Positions 1 through 7,425 of a stretch of 64,000 nucleotides of DNA are shown here, piece after piece. Position 1 is the first letter of the stretch, and every line of letters begins with the position of its first letter. Below the pieces are notes generated by a model, which saw nothing but the letters and a program-made list of their open reading frames with translations, was not told the origin of the DNA and ran no database searches. A program made the translations under genes and the position numbers. The DNA comes from Rhodopseudomonas sp. (GTDB taxonomy: Bacteria; Pseudomonadota; Alphaproteobacteria; Rhizobiales; Xanthobacteraceae), in the NCBI GenBank assembly GCA_016124795.1, contig WGNB01000019.1, positions 118,235 through 182,234 on the forward strand, written 5' to 3'.

Positions 1-135
1 GGTGCGATATGGGCGCAAGCTTCCAGATTATCAGGATATTCGCAGTCCACCGGGCTACGGCGAGCCGGTCAAGACGGTTGATAATTCAATAACAAGACAT
101 TCGATCACACAGTCGCGGACGGCATGGCCGCGCCA
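1..135. other. Window edge, no gene recognised
   Basis: The first 135 bases hold only a short open frame that runs in from the edge and shows no recognisable protein features. I see no promoter, terminator or RNA signature. It may be the intergenic end of whatever lies to the left. Confidence 0.4.
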
Positions 136-288
136 CTACTTCTTGTCGATCGAGATGCCGTGCGGCCCGATGTTGAGCTGGACACCTTTCGGTTCGCGAT
201 GGTCTTCGTAGACTTTGTAACCGAGGATGCCGACGACCACGCAAAGCGCGGCGACAACGGCCAATAGAATATTGCGATTAATCGGCAT
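136..288 (-). CDS. Small single-pass membrane protein (50 aa), unknown function
   Basis: This short gene reads MPINRNILLAVVAALCVVVG at its start. It is a short polar head, one hydrophobic helix (about residues 7-24), then a polar tail with the phrase KVYEDHREPKG and a charged IDKK end. A purine-rich ribosome binding site (GAGGGGGA) sits just upstream of the ATG. Small anchored proteins of this shape are common in Rhizobiales (general knowledge), but no function is known to me. It is divergent from clpS, 175 bp away. Topology is inferred as N-in with the tail in the periplasm. Confidence 0.6.
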   Translation of the reverse strand: MPINRNILLAVVAALCVVVGILGYKVYEDHREPKGVQLNIGPHGISIDKK

Positions 289-463
289 AGGTCCCCCTCA
301 TATAGCCGCCTGACAACTGCCGTCAGTGCCAATAGTTCCATGGGGTAGGGCTTTCTCCGGGCAGCGTTTTGAACCGGACACGGCAGCCGGCGGAGGAAGA
401 CGGTGCACAAATCGGTATGGCCCGGCTTGTGGCGATGCGGTGGCATCGGCAAATATAGCGGCA

Positions 464-793
464 ATGGACCCGCAAGCCGCCGCGCCGAAAACCACCACCA
501 AGCCGACCGAACGTCTTCAGGCGCGCACCAAGCCGCAGCGTCCGCCGATGTGGAAGGTGATTCTGCTCAATGACGACTTCACGCCACGCGAGTTCGTCGT
601 CGAGGTCCTGAAAGCGGTGTTCAGGCTGAACGAAAGTCAGGCCTTTCGGGTGATGTTGACCGCGCACCAGAAGGGGGCCTGCGTCATCGCGGTCTATAGC
701 CGCGATGTGGCCGAAACCAAGGCCCGCGAGGCGACCGACCTCGGCAAGGCCAATGGTTTTCCGCTTTATTTTACCACCGAGAAGGAAGAATAA
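464..793 (+). CDS. clpS: ATP-dependent Clp protease adaptor ClpS
   Basis: ClpS binds the N-terminal domain of ClpA and delivers N-degron substrates (N-terminal Leu, Phe, Tyr, Trp) to ClpAP. The 109-residue product has the typical layout: a flexible N-terminal arm rich in Pro, Thr and Lys (residues 1-28), then the folded core starting at WKVILLNDDFTPREFV. Asn36 and Asp37 fit the conserved residues that bind the substrate alpha-amino group, and the H of LTAHQKG fits the conserved pocket histidine. I chose the ATG at 464 because upstream in-frame sequence does not resemble ClpS. clpA is not in this window, but the matching transferase gene aat is at 16.8 kb. Confidence 0.93.
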   Translation: MDPQAAAPKTTTKPTERLQARTKPQRPPMWKVILLNDDFTPREFVVEVLKAVFRLNESQAFRVMLTAHQKGACVIAVYSRDVAETKAREATDLGKANGFPLYFTTEKEE

Positions 794-953
794 TGCGGGT
801 TTCGGCTCCGCGCGCGCCATGTGGAAGCGCCGATTAACCGTCGGGCTTAAGCGACTGGCAATTATTGACGCGCTAGATTTGTAGATCGTCACGATCGGGG
901 ACCGGGGAAGCCGCATCTGAATCGGTGACTTGCATCAATGTATGAGGCGAGCG

Positions 954-1133
954 ATGCATAATGCAGCCGTCACTCAACATCCCGCAGCACATGAAGGTTA
1001 TGTCGTCGAGGTCGGGGGCCGTTTCGTGTCGGAATACGGCACGCTGACCGCGGCCTTGCGCGCCGGCCTCGAACTCAAGAACCAGGACGCCCAGGCCCAG
1101 GTCAAGGTCTATGACGTCAAGGATCGGGCCTAG
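954..1133 (+). CDS. Small conserved hypothetical protein (59 aa)
   Basis: The product reads MHNAAVTQHPAAHEGYVVEV, continues with GGRFVSEYGTLTAALRAGLE, and ends in a charged stretch with VKVYDVKDRA. There is no signal peptide or membrane segment. The pattern of an aromatic-rich strand followed by an amphipathic helix suggests a small alpha-beta fold, which is inference. Three in-frame starts exist (TTG 930, ATG 942, ATG 954). I chose 954 because AGGCGA lies just upstream. I do not recognise the family. Confidence 0.55.
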   Translation: MHNAAVTQHPAAHEGYVVEVGGRFVSEYGTLTAALRAGLELKNQDAQAQVKVYDVKDRA

Positions 1134-1175
1134 CCGCTTGTTCTCGGTGTCGCCGGTTCGTGTCGCCGCGCTGCG

Positions 1176-1505
1176 TCAGTTGCCGCAGTTCCAGACATAG
1201 CCGATCGGCGTCGACGTATAGCAGGGGCCGAAGCCGCCGCCGTTCCAGCGCCCGTGATAAAATTGCGGGTGGGCGGGACCGTAATAATTTGGGCGGGTCG
1301 ACCAGTAATGTTCGGCGCGCTCGCGTTCGATAACCTCGGGCGGCCGGTAGCCGGGCAAGAAGCCGTAGCCGTGCCAATGGCGGCTGACACGGTGTTTCTT
1401 CGCCGGCGCTTTCTTGTGGACCGGCTCGGCAAGGACCGGAGCGGCCAGCGTGACGGCCAGTGCCACGGAGACAAGACTGGCAATCAAACGCGACATGCGG
1501 GACAT
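1176..1505 (-). CDS. Exported small protein with aromatic-rich C-terminus, unknown function
   Basis: From the ATG at 1505 the 109-residue product has a clear Sec signal peptide: a basic start (MSRMSRL), a hydrophobic core (about residues 7-22) and a probable cleavage after VLA at APVLAEP. The mature part begins with a basic segment (KKAPAKKHR) and ends in a Tyr/His/Trp/Pro-rich tail with NYYGPAHPQFYHGRW and a pair of cysteines (CYTSTP, WNCGN) that could form a disulfide. An alternative start at 1496 would shorten the signal. It is likely periplasmic; function is unknown. Confidence 0.65.
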   Translation of the reverse strand: MSRMSRLIASLVSVALAVTLAAPVLAEPVHKKAPAKKHRVSRHWHGYGFLPGYRPPEVIERERAEHYWSTRPNYYGPAHPQFYHGRWNGGGFGPCYTSTPIGYVWNCGN

Positions 1506-1611
1506 CCGGCGACGGGCGAAGGTAGCATAACCGCGCCATCTGCGCTTGCGTTCATGGTGAAACTGAGACGTCGGCCAGGCCCTTCCGTGCATGGAAGCGA
1601 CGCGCGTGCGC

Positions 1612-2079
1612 TCAACTGTGCTGCGCCATCTGCTCGGCCAGCGTCAGCAAGGCCATGGTGCGGGCGCGCAAGGCGGCGGCGCGCTGCTTGTTGAGGGTGC
1701 GGCCGACCGCCAGCATCTGAATTCGCAACAAAATGCCGGACACCTGCATCGTGCTGACCACGGTGACCATCGCGCCGGCGTCTTCCGGGGCGATGTCGTA
1801 GGTGGTGCGGCCGACCCAGTCATAGGTTTCGGTCTCGAGCGTCAGGCGGTGCGGGGCTTGCGCTTCGATGACGTGATATTCCATGTCGACGCGGGCCTGC
1901 GCCGGCCCGGTGCTGGTGTGAATGACACTGCCGGTTTCGAGCCGGCCATCCGGTTCGAGTCGGGCGGTGCCGAGATCGGGGATGACCTCGCGCCAGCGGG
2001 TGACGGTTTCGAGCGCGGCCCAGACCGCGTTCGGCGGCGCGGTTGTGTGGAATTCGACGGTGAGCGGATAAGTGAACAT
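1612..2079 (-). CDS. SRPBCC (START/Bet v1-like) family protein
   Basis: The 155-residue protein fits the SRPBCC helix-grip fold: an opening strand (YPLTVEFHTTAPPNAVWAAL), the typical WREVIPDLG turn, central strands with GSVIHTSTGP and a long C-terminal helix (LNKQRAAALRARTMALL). Such proteins bind hydrophobic ligands or act as polyketide cyclase-like enzymes; the actual ligand here cannot be read from sequence. There is no signal peptide, so it is cytoplasmic. It lies 44 bp downstream of the Hsp70-like gene on the same strand, so the two may share a transcript. Confidence 0.7.
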   Translation of the reverse strand: MFTYPLTVEFHTTAPPNAVWAALETVTRWREVIPDLGTARLEPDGRLETGSVIHTSTGPAQARVDMEYHVIEAQAPHRLTLETETYDWVGRTTYDIAPEDAGAMVTVVSTMQVSGILLRIQMLAVGRTLNKQRAAALRARTMALLTLAEQMAQHS

Positions 2080-2123
2080 CAGCGGGCCCTTAGCAGGTGT
2101 CGTCGCGCCGCGCCATAACGCGT

Positions 2124-3410
2124 TCAGCGGCCGAATTTGCGCCGGGCATCGAGGCCGAGGCCCTTGCCGACCGCGCCGAAGACGTCGCCGCTGACGACCT
2201 GGGCTTGCGGAAACAGACGCCGCACCAGCGCCTGGACCGGCAGCGCCATCGAGCTGCCGCCGGTCAGGAACACCGTGTCGATGCCGTTCGGCGCGATGCC
2301 GGCATCCGCCACCGTCGCGCCGATGCAGGCTTCGATCCGGGCCATCAGGTCGGCGATCGCGGTGACGAAATCGTCGCGCCGGACCGGCAGCGAGAAACCG
2401 CGCTCGATATAATCCAGCGCGATCTCAGTCTGCACCGTGGCGCTGAGATCGATCTTGGCGCGTTCGATATCGCCGATCAGCCGATGGCCGGCGCGGCCTT
2501 CAATCACCGCCAGCAGCCGGTCGAGCAATGCCGGCGACTCCGCCTGCCGCCGCAGCAATTTGACGTCGGCGTGAATCTTGCGGTCGTAGATCGCGTTGAT
2601 GTTCGACCAGGTCGACAGATCGACATAGAGCCCGTTCGGCATCTCGATGTGCTTGTCGCCATAGTGCGAGCCGTGGCCGAAGGCCGGCATGACCTGCTGC
2701 ATCGACAGCGCGCGGTCGAAATCGGTGCCGCCGACCCTGATGCCGCGATTGGCGAGGATATCGCCGGAACGGTCGTTGCGCGCGATGCGGTCCGGCGCCA
2801 CCCGCACGATGGAAAAGTCCGAGGTGCCGCCGCCGATATCGACGATCAGGATCAGTTGCTCGCCGGTGACGACGGTCTCGTATTCGAGCGCGGCGGCGAT
2901 CGGTTCGAACTGGAATTCGATGTGCCTGAAGCCGACCTTGCGCGCGGCGCCTTCGAGATCGGCCTGCGCCTTGCGGTCGAGATCGGCGGCGTTCTCGATG
3001 AACTGCACCGGACGGCCGAGCACGACGCTGTCGAGGTCGCGGCCGATCTGGCTTTCCGTCGTGGCTTTCAGGTGGCGCAGGAACAGCCCGAGGATATCGG
3101 CCAGCGTGACGTGGCGTTTGCCGATATAGGTCTTCTCATGAAAGATCGGCCGGCCGATCACGCTCTTGAGCGCGCGCATGAAGCGGCCGTTCTCGCCGCT
3201 CATGTAGTCGCGGATCGCGGCGCGGCCAAAGCTCGGTTTGCCGGTGGTGAAGTTGAAGAAGATCGCGCTCGGGATCGCTTCGGCGTCGCCCTCGACCGGT
3301 ACCGAGAAATGCCGGTCGGCGGTGGCCAGCGACACGGTCGAGTTCGAGGTGCCGAAGTCGATGCCGCAATAGAAGGTTGTCGCGGACGCCTGCGCGATGT
3401 CCGCCGTCAT
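2124..3410 (-). CDS. Hsp70 family protein (YegD-like)
   Basis: This is an actin-fold ATPase of the Hsp70 superfamily, of the short YegD type that lacks a full substrate-binding domain (428 aa against about 640 for DnaK). Visible motifs are the first phosphate loop IDFGTSNS (residues 17-24), the linker-like FEPIAAALEYE, the second phosphate loop VDIGGGTSDF (about 190-199) and the adenosine motif TGGSSMALPV near the C-terminus. I chose the ATG at 3410 because the extra 38 residues of the longer frame are Arg/Ser-rich and unlike the family. It may act as a chaperone-like ATPase, but its clients are unknown. The upstream spacer (3411-3994) is unusually long. Confidence 0.85.
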   Translation of the reverse strand: MTADIAQASATTFYCGIDFGTSNSTVSLATADRHFSVPVEGDAEAIPSAIFFNFTTGKPSFGRAAIRDYMSGENGRFMRALKSVIGRPIFHEKTYIGKRHVTLADILGLFLRHLKATTESQIGRDLDSVVLGRPVQFIENAADLDRKAQADLEGAARKVGFRHIEFQFEPIAAALEYETVVTGEQLILIVDIGGGTSDFSIVRVAPDRIARNDRSGDILANRGIRVGGTDFDRALSMQQVMPAFGHGSHYGDKHIEMPNGLYVDLSTWSNINAIYDRKIHADVKLLRRQAESPALLDRLLAVIEGRAGHRLIGDIERAKIDLSATVQTEIALDYIERGFSLPVRRDDFVTAIADLMARIEACIGATVADAGIAPNGIDTVFLTGGSSMALPVQALVRRLFPQAQVVSGDVFGAVGKGLGLDARRKFGR

Positions 3411-3994
3411 GCCGTCAGTCAAAATCGGGTTGCTCCAGAATCGGTTGGCGCGACGAGGGCGCCTCGCGCTCTTAGACAGCGATTGGCGCAAGGACGCAAC
3501 GTGGCCTTGGGTCATGGCGTCCATTCAGCCGGGCAGCCGTTCGCGTTCCCGGCCCGCGCCGGCGCGCCCGGGGGATGGCATCAAACCCGAACCGCGCCCC
3601 AGGACAAGCCGAGGGGGCGGGGCGCCGGTTCCGATCGCCGCCTTTGTGGAGCGAAGCGACCTCCGGCTGGCTTTCGTCCGCCTTCACCGACACCGCGTCC
3701 AGCCCACTCAAGGGCGGTCCCCCGTAGTGGGGACGGACGGCTGCCCGAGGCCCCCCGAGTGCGGGGTTACGAGCCCCGCCCGTAGGCGACGCGACTTGCT
3801 CCGCCTGACGGGATCGTCTCCGGAAGACGCCCCTCGATGAGCAAGGTGAGGGGAATTTAATCTATTGTAGGATTTAAGTCGAGTGGCGGTGCGCGGCTTT
3901 TTTTTGGGGGCCGCGCGCGGCGGCGGCGGGCTAGACTGCGCGCCGAAGGGTCGTGGAATGCCGGCGCAAGGCCGCTGGCGAAGGAGGCGAGGCG
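3411..3994. other. GC-rich intergenic spacer with nested hairpins
   Basis: This 584-bp stretch separates the Hsp70-like gene (minus) from the zinc finger gene (plus). Open frames in it are short and have no recognisable protein features. It contains a hairpin GCGGGG/CCCCGC at 3761-3779 and a possible larger fold in which CTTGCTC (3796-3802) pairs with GAGCAAG (3839-3845) around an inner stem CGTCT/AGACG. It could be a leader or a small RNA, but no known RNA family is recognised. Confidence 0.4.
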
Positions 3995-4300
3995 ATGGTG
4001 GCGAAGTGCGCGCATGCGGATCAGGTGAAGATCGTCACGCCGTCGGCGAAGGGCTGCGAGGAGTGCCTGAAGACCGGCGACTGGTGGGTGCACCTGCGGC
4101 TGTGCCGGAGCTGCGGCCATGTCGGCTGCTGCGACGACAGTCCGAACCGGCACGCCACCGCGCATTTCCATGCCACCGGCCATCCGATCATCGAGGGCTA
4201 TGATCCGCCGGAAGGCTGGGGCTGGTGCTATGTCGACGAGGCGTTCGTCGAACTGCCGAATACGACCAAGCAGGTTGGGCCGATCAAGCGCTGGGTGTGA
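3995..4300 (+). CDS. UBP-type zinc finger domain protein
   Basis: The 101-residue protein is essentially one ZnF-UBP domain. It shows the metal ligand pattern CAHADQ near residue 5, CEEC, CRSCGHVGCCDDSPN and HATAHFHATGHPII, followed by an aromatic segment (GWGWCYVDEAFVEL). In eukaryotes this fold binds the ubiquitin C-terminus; bacterial stand-alone versions exist but their ligand is unclear. The ATG at 3995 was chosen because of the strong AAGGAGG site at 3981-3987; a longer frame from 3953 has no such site. It converges on the hemolysin III family gene only 10 bp away. Confidence 0.85.
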   Translation: MVAKCAHADQVKIVTPSAKGCEECLKTGDWWVHLRLCRSCGHVGCCDDSPNRHATAHFHATGHPIIEGYDPPEGWGWCYVDEAFVELPNTTKQVGPIKRWV

Positions 4301-4310
4301 GGGCGCGGCG

Positions 4311-4952
4311 TCACGCCACTGAGGTCATCACCGCCGCGTAATGGCATGACGCGGCCGACAGCACGAAGCCGTGCCAGATCGCGTTCTGGAACCGCAGGCT
4401 CTCCCAGACATGGAAGATGACGCCGACCGAATAGAGCACGCCGCCGAGCGCGATCAGCAGCAGGGTGACGGGCGCGAGCGCCGCCGCCATCGGGCCGATG
4501 ACGGCGAGCCCGCTCCAGCCCATGACGAGATAGAGCGCGATGGCGGCGCGGTCGAAGCGGCCGGGCCAGACAATCTTCAGCGTGATGCCGGCCACCGCCG
4601 CGAGCCACTGGACAGCCAGGATCGCGTCGGGCGCGGCGCCGCGCATCGGCAGCACGAAGGCGGTGTAGGTCGCGGCGATCAGCAGGTAGATCGCCGAATG
4701 GTCGAGCCGCCGCAGCCACCATTTCACCGGCGTCAGCGGCCACAGGTTATAGGCGGCGGAAAAGCCGATCATCGCGGCAAGGCCCGCGCTATAGATCGAC
4801 ACGGCGGTCACTTGCGAGACATTGGCGTAGAGCGCGGCGACGACGATCAGCGCCGCGCCGCCGGCAACCGCAAAGGCGATGCCAAGGCCATGCACAACGG
4901 CATCGGCGATGGTCTCGGCGCGATCGTAGTTCCAGCGGATCGGCGGCGTCAT
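4311..4952 (-). CDS. Hemolysin III family (PAQR/YqfA-like) membrane protein
   Basis: The 213-residue protein has seven hydrophobic segments and the conserved family signatures: an N-terminal DRAETIADAVVHGLG, a central SAAYNLWPL and LDHSAIYLLIAATYTAF, and a C-terminal VGVIFHVWESLRFQNAIWHGFVLSAASCHYAAVM, whose histidines and the SAxxN/LDHS residues form the proposed metal site of the PAQR family. Bacterial members are called hemolysin III but are mostly unproven as toxins; a role in membrane lipid homeostasis has been suggested for some. The ATG at 4952 matches the family N-terminus better than that at 5009. Confidence 0.88.
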   Translation of the reverse strand: MTPPIRWNYDRAETIADAVVHGLGIAFAVAGGAALIVVAALYANVSQVTAVSIYSAGLAAMIGFSAAYNLWPLTPVKWWLRRLDHSAIYLLIAATYTAFVLPMRGAAPDAILAVQWLAAVAGITLKIVWPGRFDRAAIALYLVMGWSGLAVIGPMAAALAPVTLLLIALGGVLYSVGVIFHVWESLRFQNAIWHGFVLSAASCHYAAVMTSVA

Positions 4953-5011
4953 GCCGTGAAGTGTGGAAGGCGAATGCGGCGGAGAGGTGACAGGGGGATG
5001 ACGCCTCACAC

Positions 5012-5069
5012 GTCATGGCCGGGCATAGCCCGTCGAAGACGGGCGTAAACGCCCTTATGTCCCGGCCAT
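5012..5069. repeat. Palindromic REP-like element
   Basis: The outer arms are ATGGCCGGG (5015-5023) and CCCGGCCAT (5061-5069). Inside are two smaller hairpins, GCCCGTC/GACGGGC (5028-5044) and GGGCGT with GCCC (5041-5054). It lies downstream of nothing coding on this strand and begins a run of such elements that continues to 6.9 kb. Confidence 0.6.
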
Positions 5070-5102
5070 CTCGCTTAGAGGGCCAATGCATCCCTAAGCG
5101 GG

Positions 5103-5172
5103 ATCACCGGGACAAGCCCGGTGATGACAGGGCGCGGTTTGTAGGGTGCAATGGCGCAGCGTATTGCGCCGG
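5103..5172. repeat. REP-like hairpin, copy 1 of a pair
   Basis: A perfect inverted repeat ATCACCGGG/CCCGGTGAT with loop ACAAG spans 5103-5125. It is followed by TTTGTAGGG and a second short stem ending GTATTGCGCCGG. The same block, with a few changes, recurs at 6012-6083, so it is a dispersed repeat and not a one-off terminator. Confidence 0.65.
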
Positions 5173-5183
5173 GATTATTCAAT

Positions 5184-5233
5184 GGTGGGTTACGCGCCTT
5201 CGGCGCTAACCCACCCTACGGGCTACGGGCTAC
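5184..5233. repeat. REP-like hairpin of the TTACGCGCC family, short copy
   Basis: GGTGGGTTA (5184-5192) pairs with TAACCCACC (5207-5215) around a GCGCC/GGCGC inner stem. It is followed by CCTACGGGCTACGGGCTACG. The same hairpin forms the right half of the two long copies at 5758-5862 and 6777-6882. Confidence 0.65.
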
Positions 5234-5312
5234 GAGCCTGTCGTTAGCTTGCGAAGCAGCAAGGCTGATTTGCCTTACGTGATCCGAGTTCTAGAGGGAG
5301 AAGGAGCAATTT

Positions 5313-5612
5313 ATGCGTCATAAGGTTGTCGCAATCTGCTCGGCGGTAGGGCTGCTGACGGCAGCTCCGGTTTTCGCGGCGAACGCGATCATCGTGAGTG
5401 GCGTTAACAAGTACGGCCAACACTTCGTCGTTCGCTATCGCCCGGACGGTAGCGCGCGCGGCTCGTGCAGCGATTGCCGTGCCCCGTATAAGAGCGACGT
5501 CGGCGTGTGGACCCGGCGGGGCGATTCGCTATGCGTGACCTGGCATCGCTGGCGGGGGAGCGGAAGCTGCGATGTCCGCCTCGTTGATGGAAAATGGCGC
5601 TATCAACCATAA
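5313..5612 (+). CDS. Small exported cysteine-containing protein, possibly DUF995-like
   Basis: The 99-residue protein starts with a Sec signal peptide (MRHKVVAICSAVGLLTAAPVFA, cleavage likely after AFA/AA near residue 23), supported by a strong GGAGAAGGAG site ahead of the ATG. The mature domain has the phrase RYRPDGSARGS, a CSDC pair, GVWTRRGDSLCVTW and a final CDVRLVDGKWRY. The order 'DG..G.. - GxW...GDxLCVTW - C.....DG' resembles DUF995-type small periplasmic domains, which is tentative. It is an isolated gene boxed in by REP-like elements on both sides, so it may be part of the variable island. Confidence 0.6.
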   Translation: MRHKVVAICSAVGLLTAAPVFAANAIIVSGVNKYGQHFVVRYRPDGSARGSCSDCRAPYKSDVGVWTRRGDSLCVTWHRWRGSGSCDVRLVDGKWRYQP

Positions 5613-5757
5613 CCCTGTCCTCGAGACAAGAGCCTGGAGAAGCTGGGGCTCCTCACAGAGCTGCCGTCTTCCAGTCGCCCCGGTCTGGAAGGGGGTCGTC
5701 CGTGGCGAAGATCGTGAGAACGCGAAATGTTCTGGCTGGATCGGAGGGGGCCGGTGA

Positions 5758-5862
5758 AGCCCGTAGGGTGGGTTAGGCGCGTCGGGCCGTAAACCACCAT
5801 TGATGTTGGAGCTGTTTGCGCGGTGGGTTACGCGCCTTCGGCGCTAACCCGCCCTACGGGCT
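5758..5862. repeat. Long palindromic repeat, copy A (about 105 bp)
   Basis: The element begins AGCCCGTAGGG and ends CCCTACGGGCT, so its ends are inverted repeats of each other. The right half is the TTACGCGCCTTCGGCGCTAA hairpin and the middle contains CACCATTGATGTTGGAG. A nearly identical copy in the same orientation lies at 6777-6882, about 1 kb away. Confidence 0.75.
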
Positions 5863-6011
5863 ACGGGCTGGTCCGGCGCCGCGTTGAGTAGGCGCGGAAA
5901 CCAAGCTAGCGGCACGCCGAGCGTGCGGCCGTTAGTTAGGTCGAACCACATCGTATTGTCGTCAAAGCGGACGGCCGTCGCCGAAATGGTCATGGCGAAC
6001 AGTCTAGCCGT

Positions 6012-6136
6012 CATGGCCGGGACAAGCCCGGTGATGACAGGGGGGCGGTTTGTAGGGCTCAATCGCGCAGCGTATTGCGCCGGCCAAAAGCACCAAATGG
6101 CGGATTACGCTTCGCTAATCCGCCCTATGGGCTGCC
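6012..6136. repeat. Composite REP-like block (copy 2 plus a variant hairpin)
   Basis: The left part repeats the block at 5103-5172 (CCGGG ACAAG CCCGG, TTTGTAGGG, GTATTGCGCCGG). The right part holds a diverged hairpin, GGCGGATTA (6099-6107) with TAATCCGCC (6116-6124) around CGCTTCGC. The 523-bp spacer 5613-6135 is largely made of these repeats and shows no gene. Confidence 0.6.
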
Positions 6137-6678
6137 TAATCTGCCTTACGTAAGCCTTGTCCGCCATGGCCGCCTAGGGTGTGTTGAGGCCTCCAAACCC
6201 AGTTGCCTGATCTTACGAGAGATTTCTTTGCCGAGAATCCTACCCACTTTCCCTTTGCCTCATCTCGTTTGTGAGAGATCAGCAGTTGGAAAGTTCCATA
6301 GTACCCAAGTTGTTTTCGGTCCTTCCACGTCCCAGTAATCTTGTTGCCATCAATTATGCCAACAACGCGATAGATGCCCCGACCAGTATCGTCTGCCTCC
6401 TTGAATTCGGCAGCGAGAAGGTTTGTGAATCGATAGACTGTTATCGCGCTTGGGAAGCTTCTAGGCCTTTTCTCTGCGTGAACGTCCCATTCTTGTGTCC
6501 ACGGCAAATCAAAAAGATCGTCGGTGCGAATACTCCTGCGGAGGACTGTCAGCACTCTTATGAAATGATATCCCGCTGCAATCGGCAGGAGTGATCCCAG
6601 TATCCATGTGGCTATAATAGAGCTGGGGATGCCAAGCAGGAATCCCAGAAAAGCTGTGAGCCAGTCTTTGCTATCCAT
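6136..6678 (-). CDS. Membrane-anchored protein of unknown function with a predicted beta-rich C-terminal domain
   Basis: From the ATG at 6678 the 180-residue protein has an N-terminal hydrophobic hairpin (about residues 7-45, with LTAFLGFLLGIPSSIIATWI and a second segment LPIAAGYHFIRVL), then a soluble part with alternating strands. The C-terminal phrases ITGTWKDRKQLGYYGTFQL, GKWVGFSAKK and SGNWVWRP repeat a Gly-x-Trp pattern typical of small beta barrels. The open frame extends upstream into the repeat at 6777-6882, which is why I prefer the internal start; no strong ribosome binding site decides it. Base use is AT-richer than the surrounding core genes. I do not recognise the family; a membrane-anchored barrel effector is one possibility (inference). 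Confidence 0.6.
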   Translation of the reverse strand: MDSKDWLTAFLGFLLGIPSSIIATWILGSLLPIAAGYHFIRVLTVLRRSIRTDDLFDLPWTQEWDVHAEKRPRSFPSAITVYRFTNLLAAEFKEADDTGRGIYRVVGIIDGNKITGTWKDRKQLGYYGTFQLLISHKRDEAKGKWVGFSAKKSLVRSGNWVWRPQHTLGGHGGQGLRKAD

Positions 6679-6776
6679 TAGGTAGAATCCACGATTCCAA
6701 ATTCGATTGTCGACCTTGGTTATAAAATGTTTGGTGCTAATCTTGTCTCCAAGGTTCTCCTGAATTGTCTTCAATT

Positions 6777-6882
6777 TAGCCCGTAGGGGGGGTAGGCGCG
6801 TCGCGCCGTAACCCACCATTGATGTTGGAGTTATTTGCGCGGTGGGTTACGCGCCTTCGGCGCTAACCCACCCTACGGGCTA
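6777..6882. repeat. Long palindromic repeat, copy B (about 105 bp)
   Basis: This copy starts TAGCCCGTAGGG and ends CCCTACGGGCTA and matches copy A at 5758-5862 over almost its full length, with scattered substitutions. It separates the 3' end of the PIN-domain gene from the 5' region of the unknown membrane protein, and its right end touches the last codons of the PIN gene. Confidence 0.75.
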
Positions 6883-7425
6883 GCCTTTCAAAAGCTTCCT
6901 GTTGTGCGTAATTATATTTATTCCGCAGCCCTTAAAGTCGGCGTCGTCGGTCATCAAGAATAGATTTTCGAGTTGGCAATACTCGACAAGTATCAAATCA
7001 GAAAAATCCATCGTTCCTTTGCAGAAGCCATCGACTGCTTCGTGCACATTGCAGCTTTGAACGCCTACTCGAATGTAGTCGCTGTCATCCAGTATATGAA
7101 AGCAGGTGTCTCGGATTGACTCCATCACGTCAGAAAAATCAGAGCTTGATCTATATTTTTTAAATGCCGGAAATTTTGGATCGGAGTCTCGGCGAATCTC
7201 GTACTCATATCTCGCGCATTTGTTGCAGAACTCACCAAGGACATAGTCATTGACCACAATTCTATTTGTGCTCTTCAGTAGCTTTGAATAAGCGTCGCTG
7301 TAGGCTCTTGCCTTTTCAGCCGCAGAATTGCCGCCAAATCCATAAATAAAAATCCATGTGTTGGTATCAAACAGTATGCGCGTTTTATCTAAATTCATAT
7401 TTGATGCATCAATAATGCTATTCAT
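6880..7425 (-). CDS. PIN-domain ribonuclease, third gene of the ATPase/STAS/PIN operon
   Basis: The 181-residue protein opens with RILFDTNTWIFIYG, the first strand and first catalytic aspartate (Asp20) of the PIN fold. Further acids fit the four-residue metal site: Glu65 (VLGEFCNK), Asp140 or Asp143 (MDFSDLILVEYC) and Asp160/161 (LFLMTDDADF). All sites are intact, so it is probably an active Mg-dependent RNase. The ATG at 7425 overlaps the end of the preceding gene (start ATG and stop TAG share ATGAATAG), with AGGAA upstream, which indicates translational coupling. PIN proteins are commonly toxins, but the usual small VapB-type antitoxin is absent; the partners here are an ATPase and a STAS-like protein. 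Bases are AT-rich compared with flanking genes, suggesting transfer. Confidence 0.85.
   Translation of the reverse strand: MNSIIDASNMNLDKTRILFDTNTWIFIYGFGGNSAAEKARAYSDAYSKLLKSTNRIVVNDYVLGEFCNKCARYEYEIRRDSDPKFPAFKKYRSSSDFSDVMESIRDTCFHILDDSDYIRVGVQSCNVHEAVDGFCKGTMDFSDLILVEYCQLENLFLMTDDADFKGCGINIITHNRKLLKG

Noticed and set aside
5103..6882. CRISPR array
   Set aside because: The repeats are palindromic, unevenly spaced and differ in length, with genes between them.
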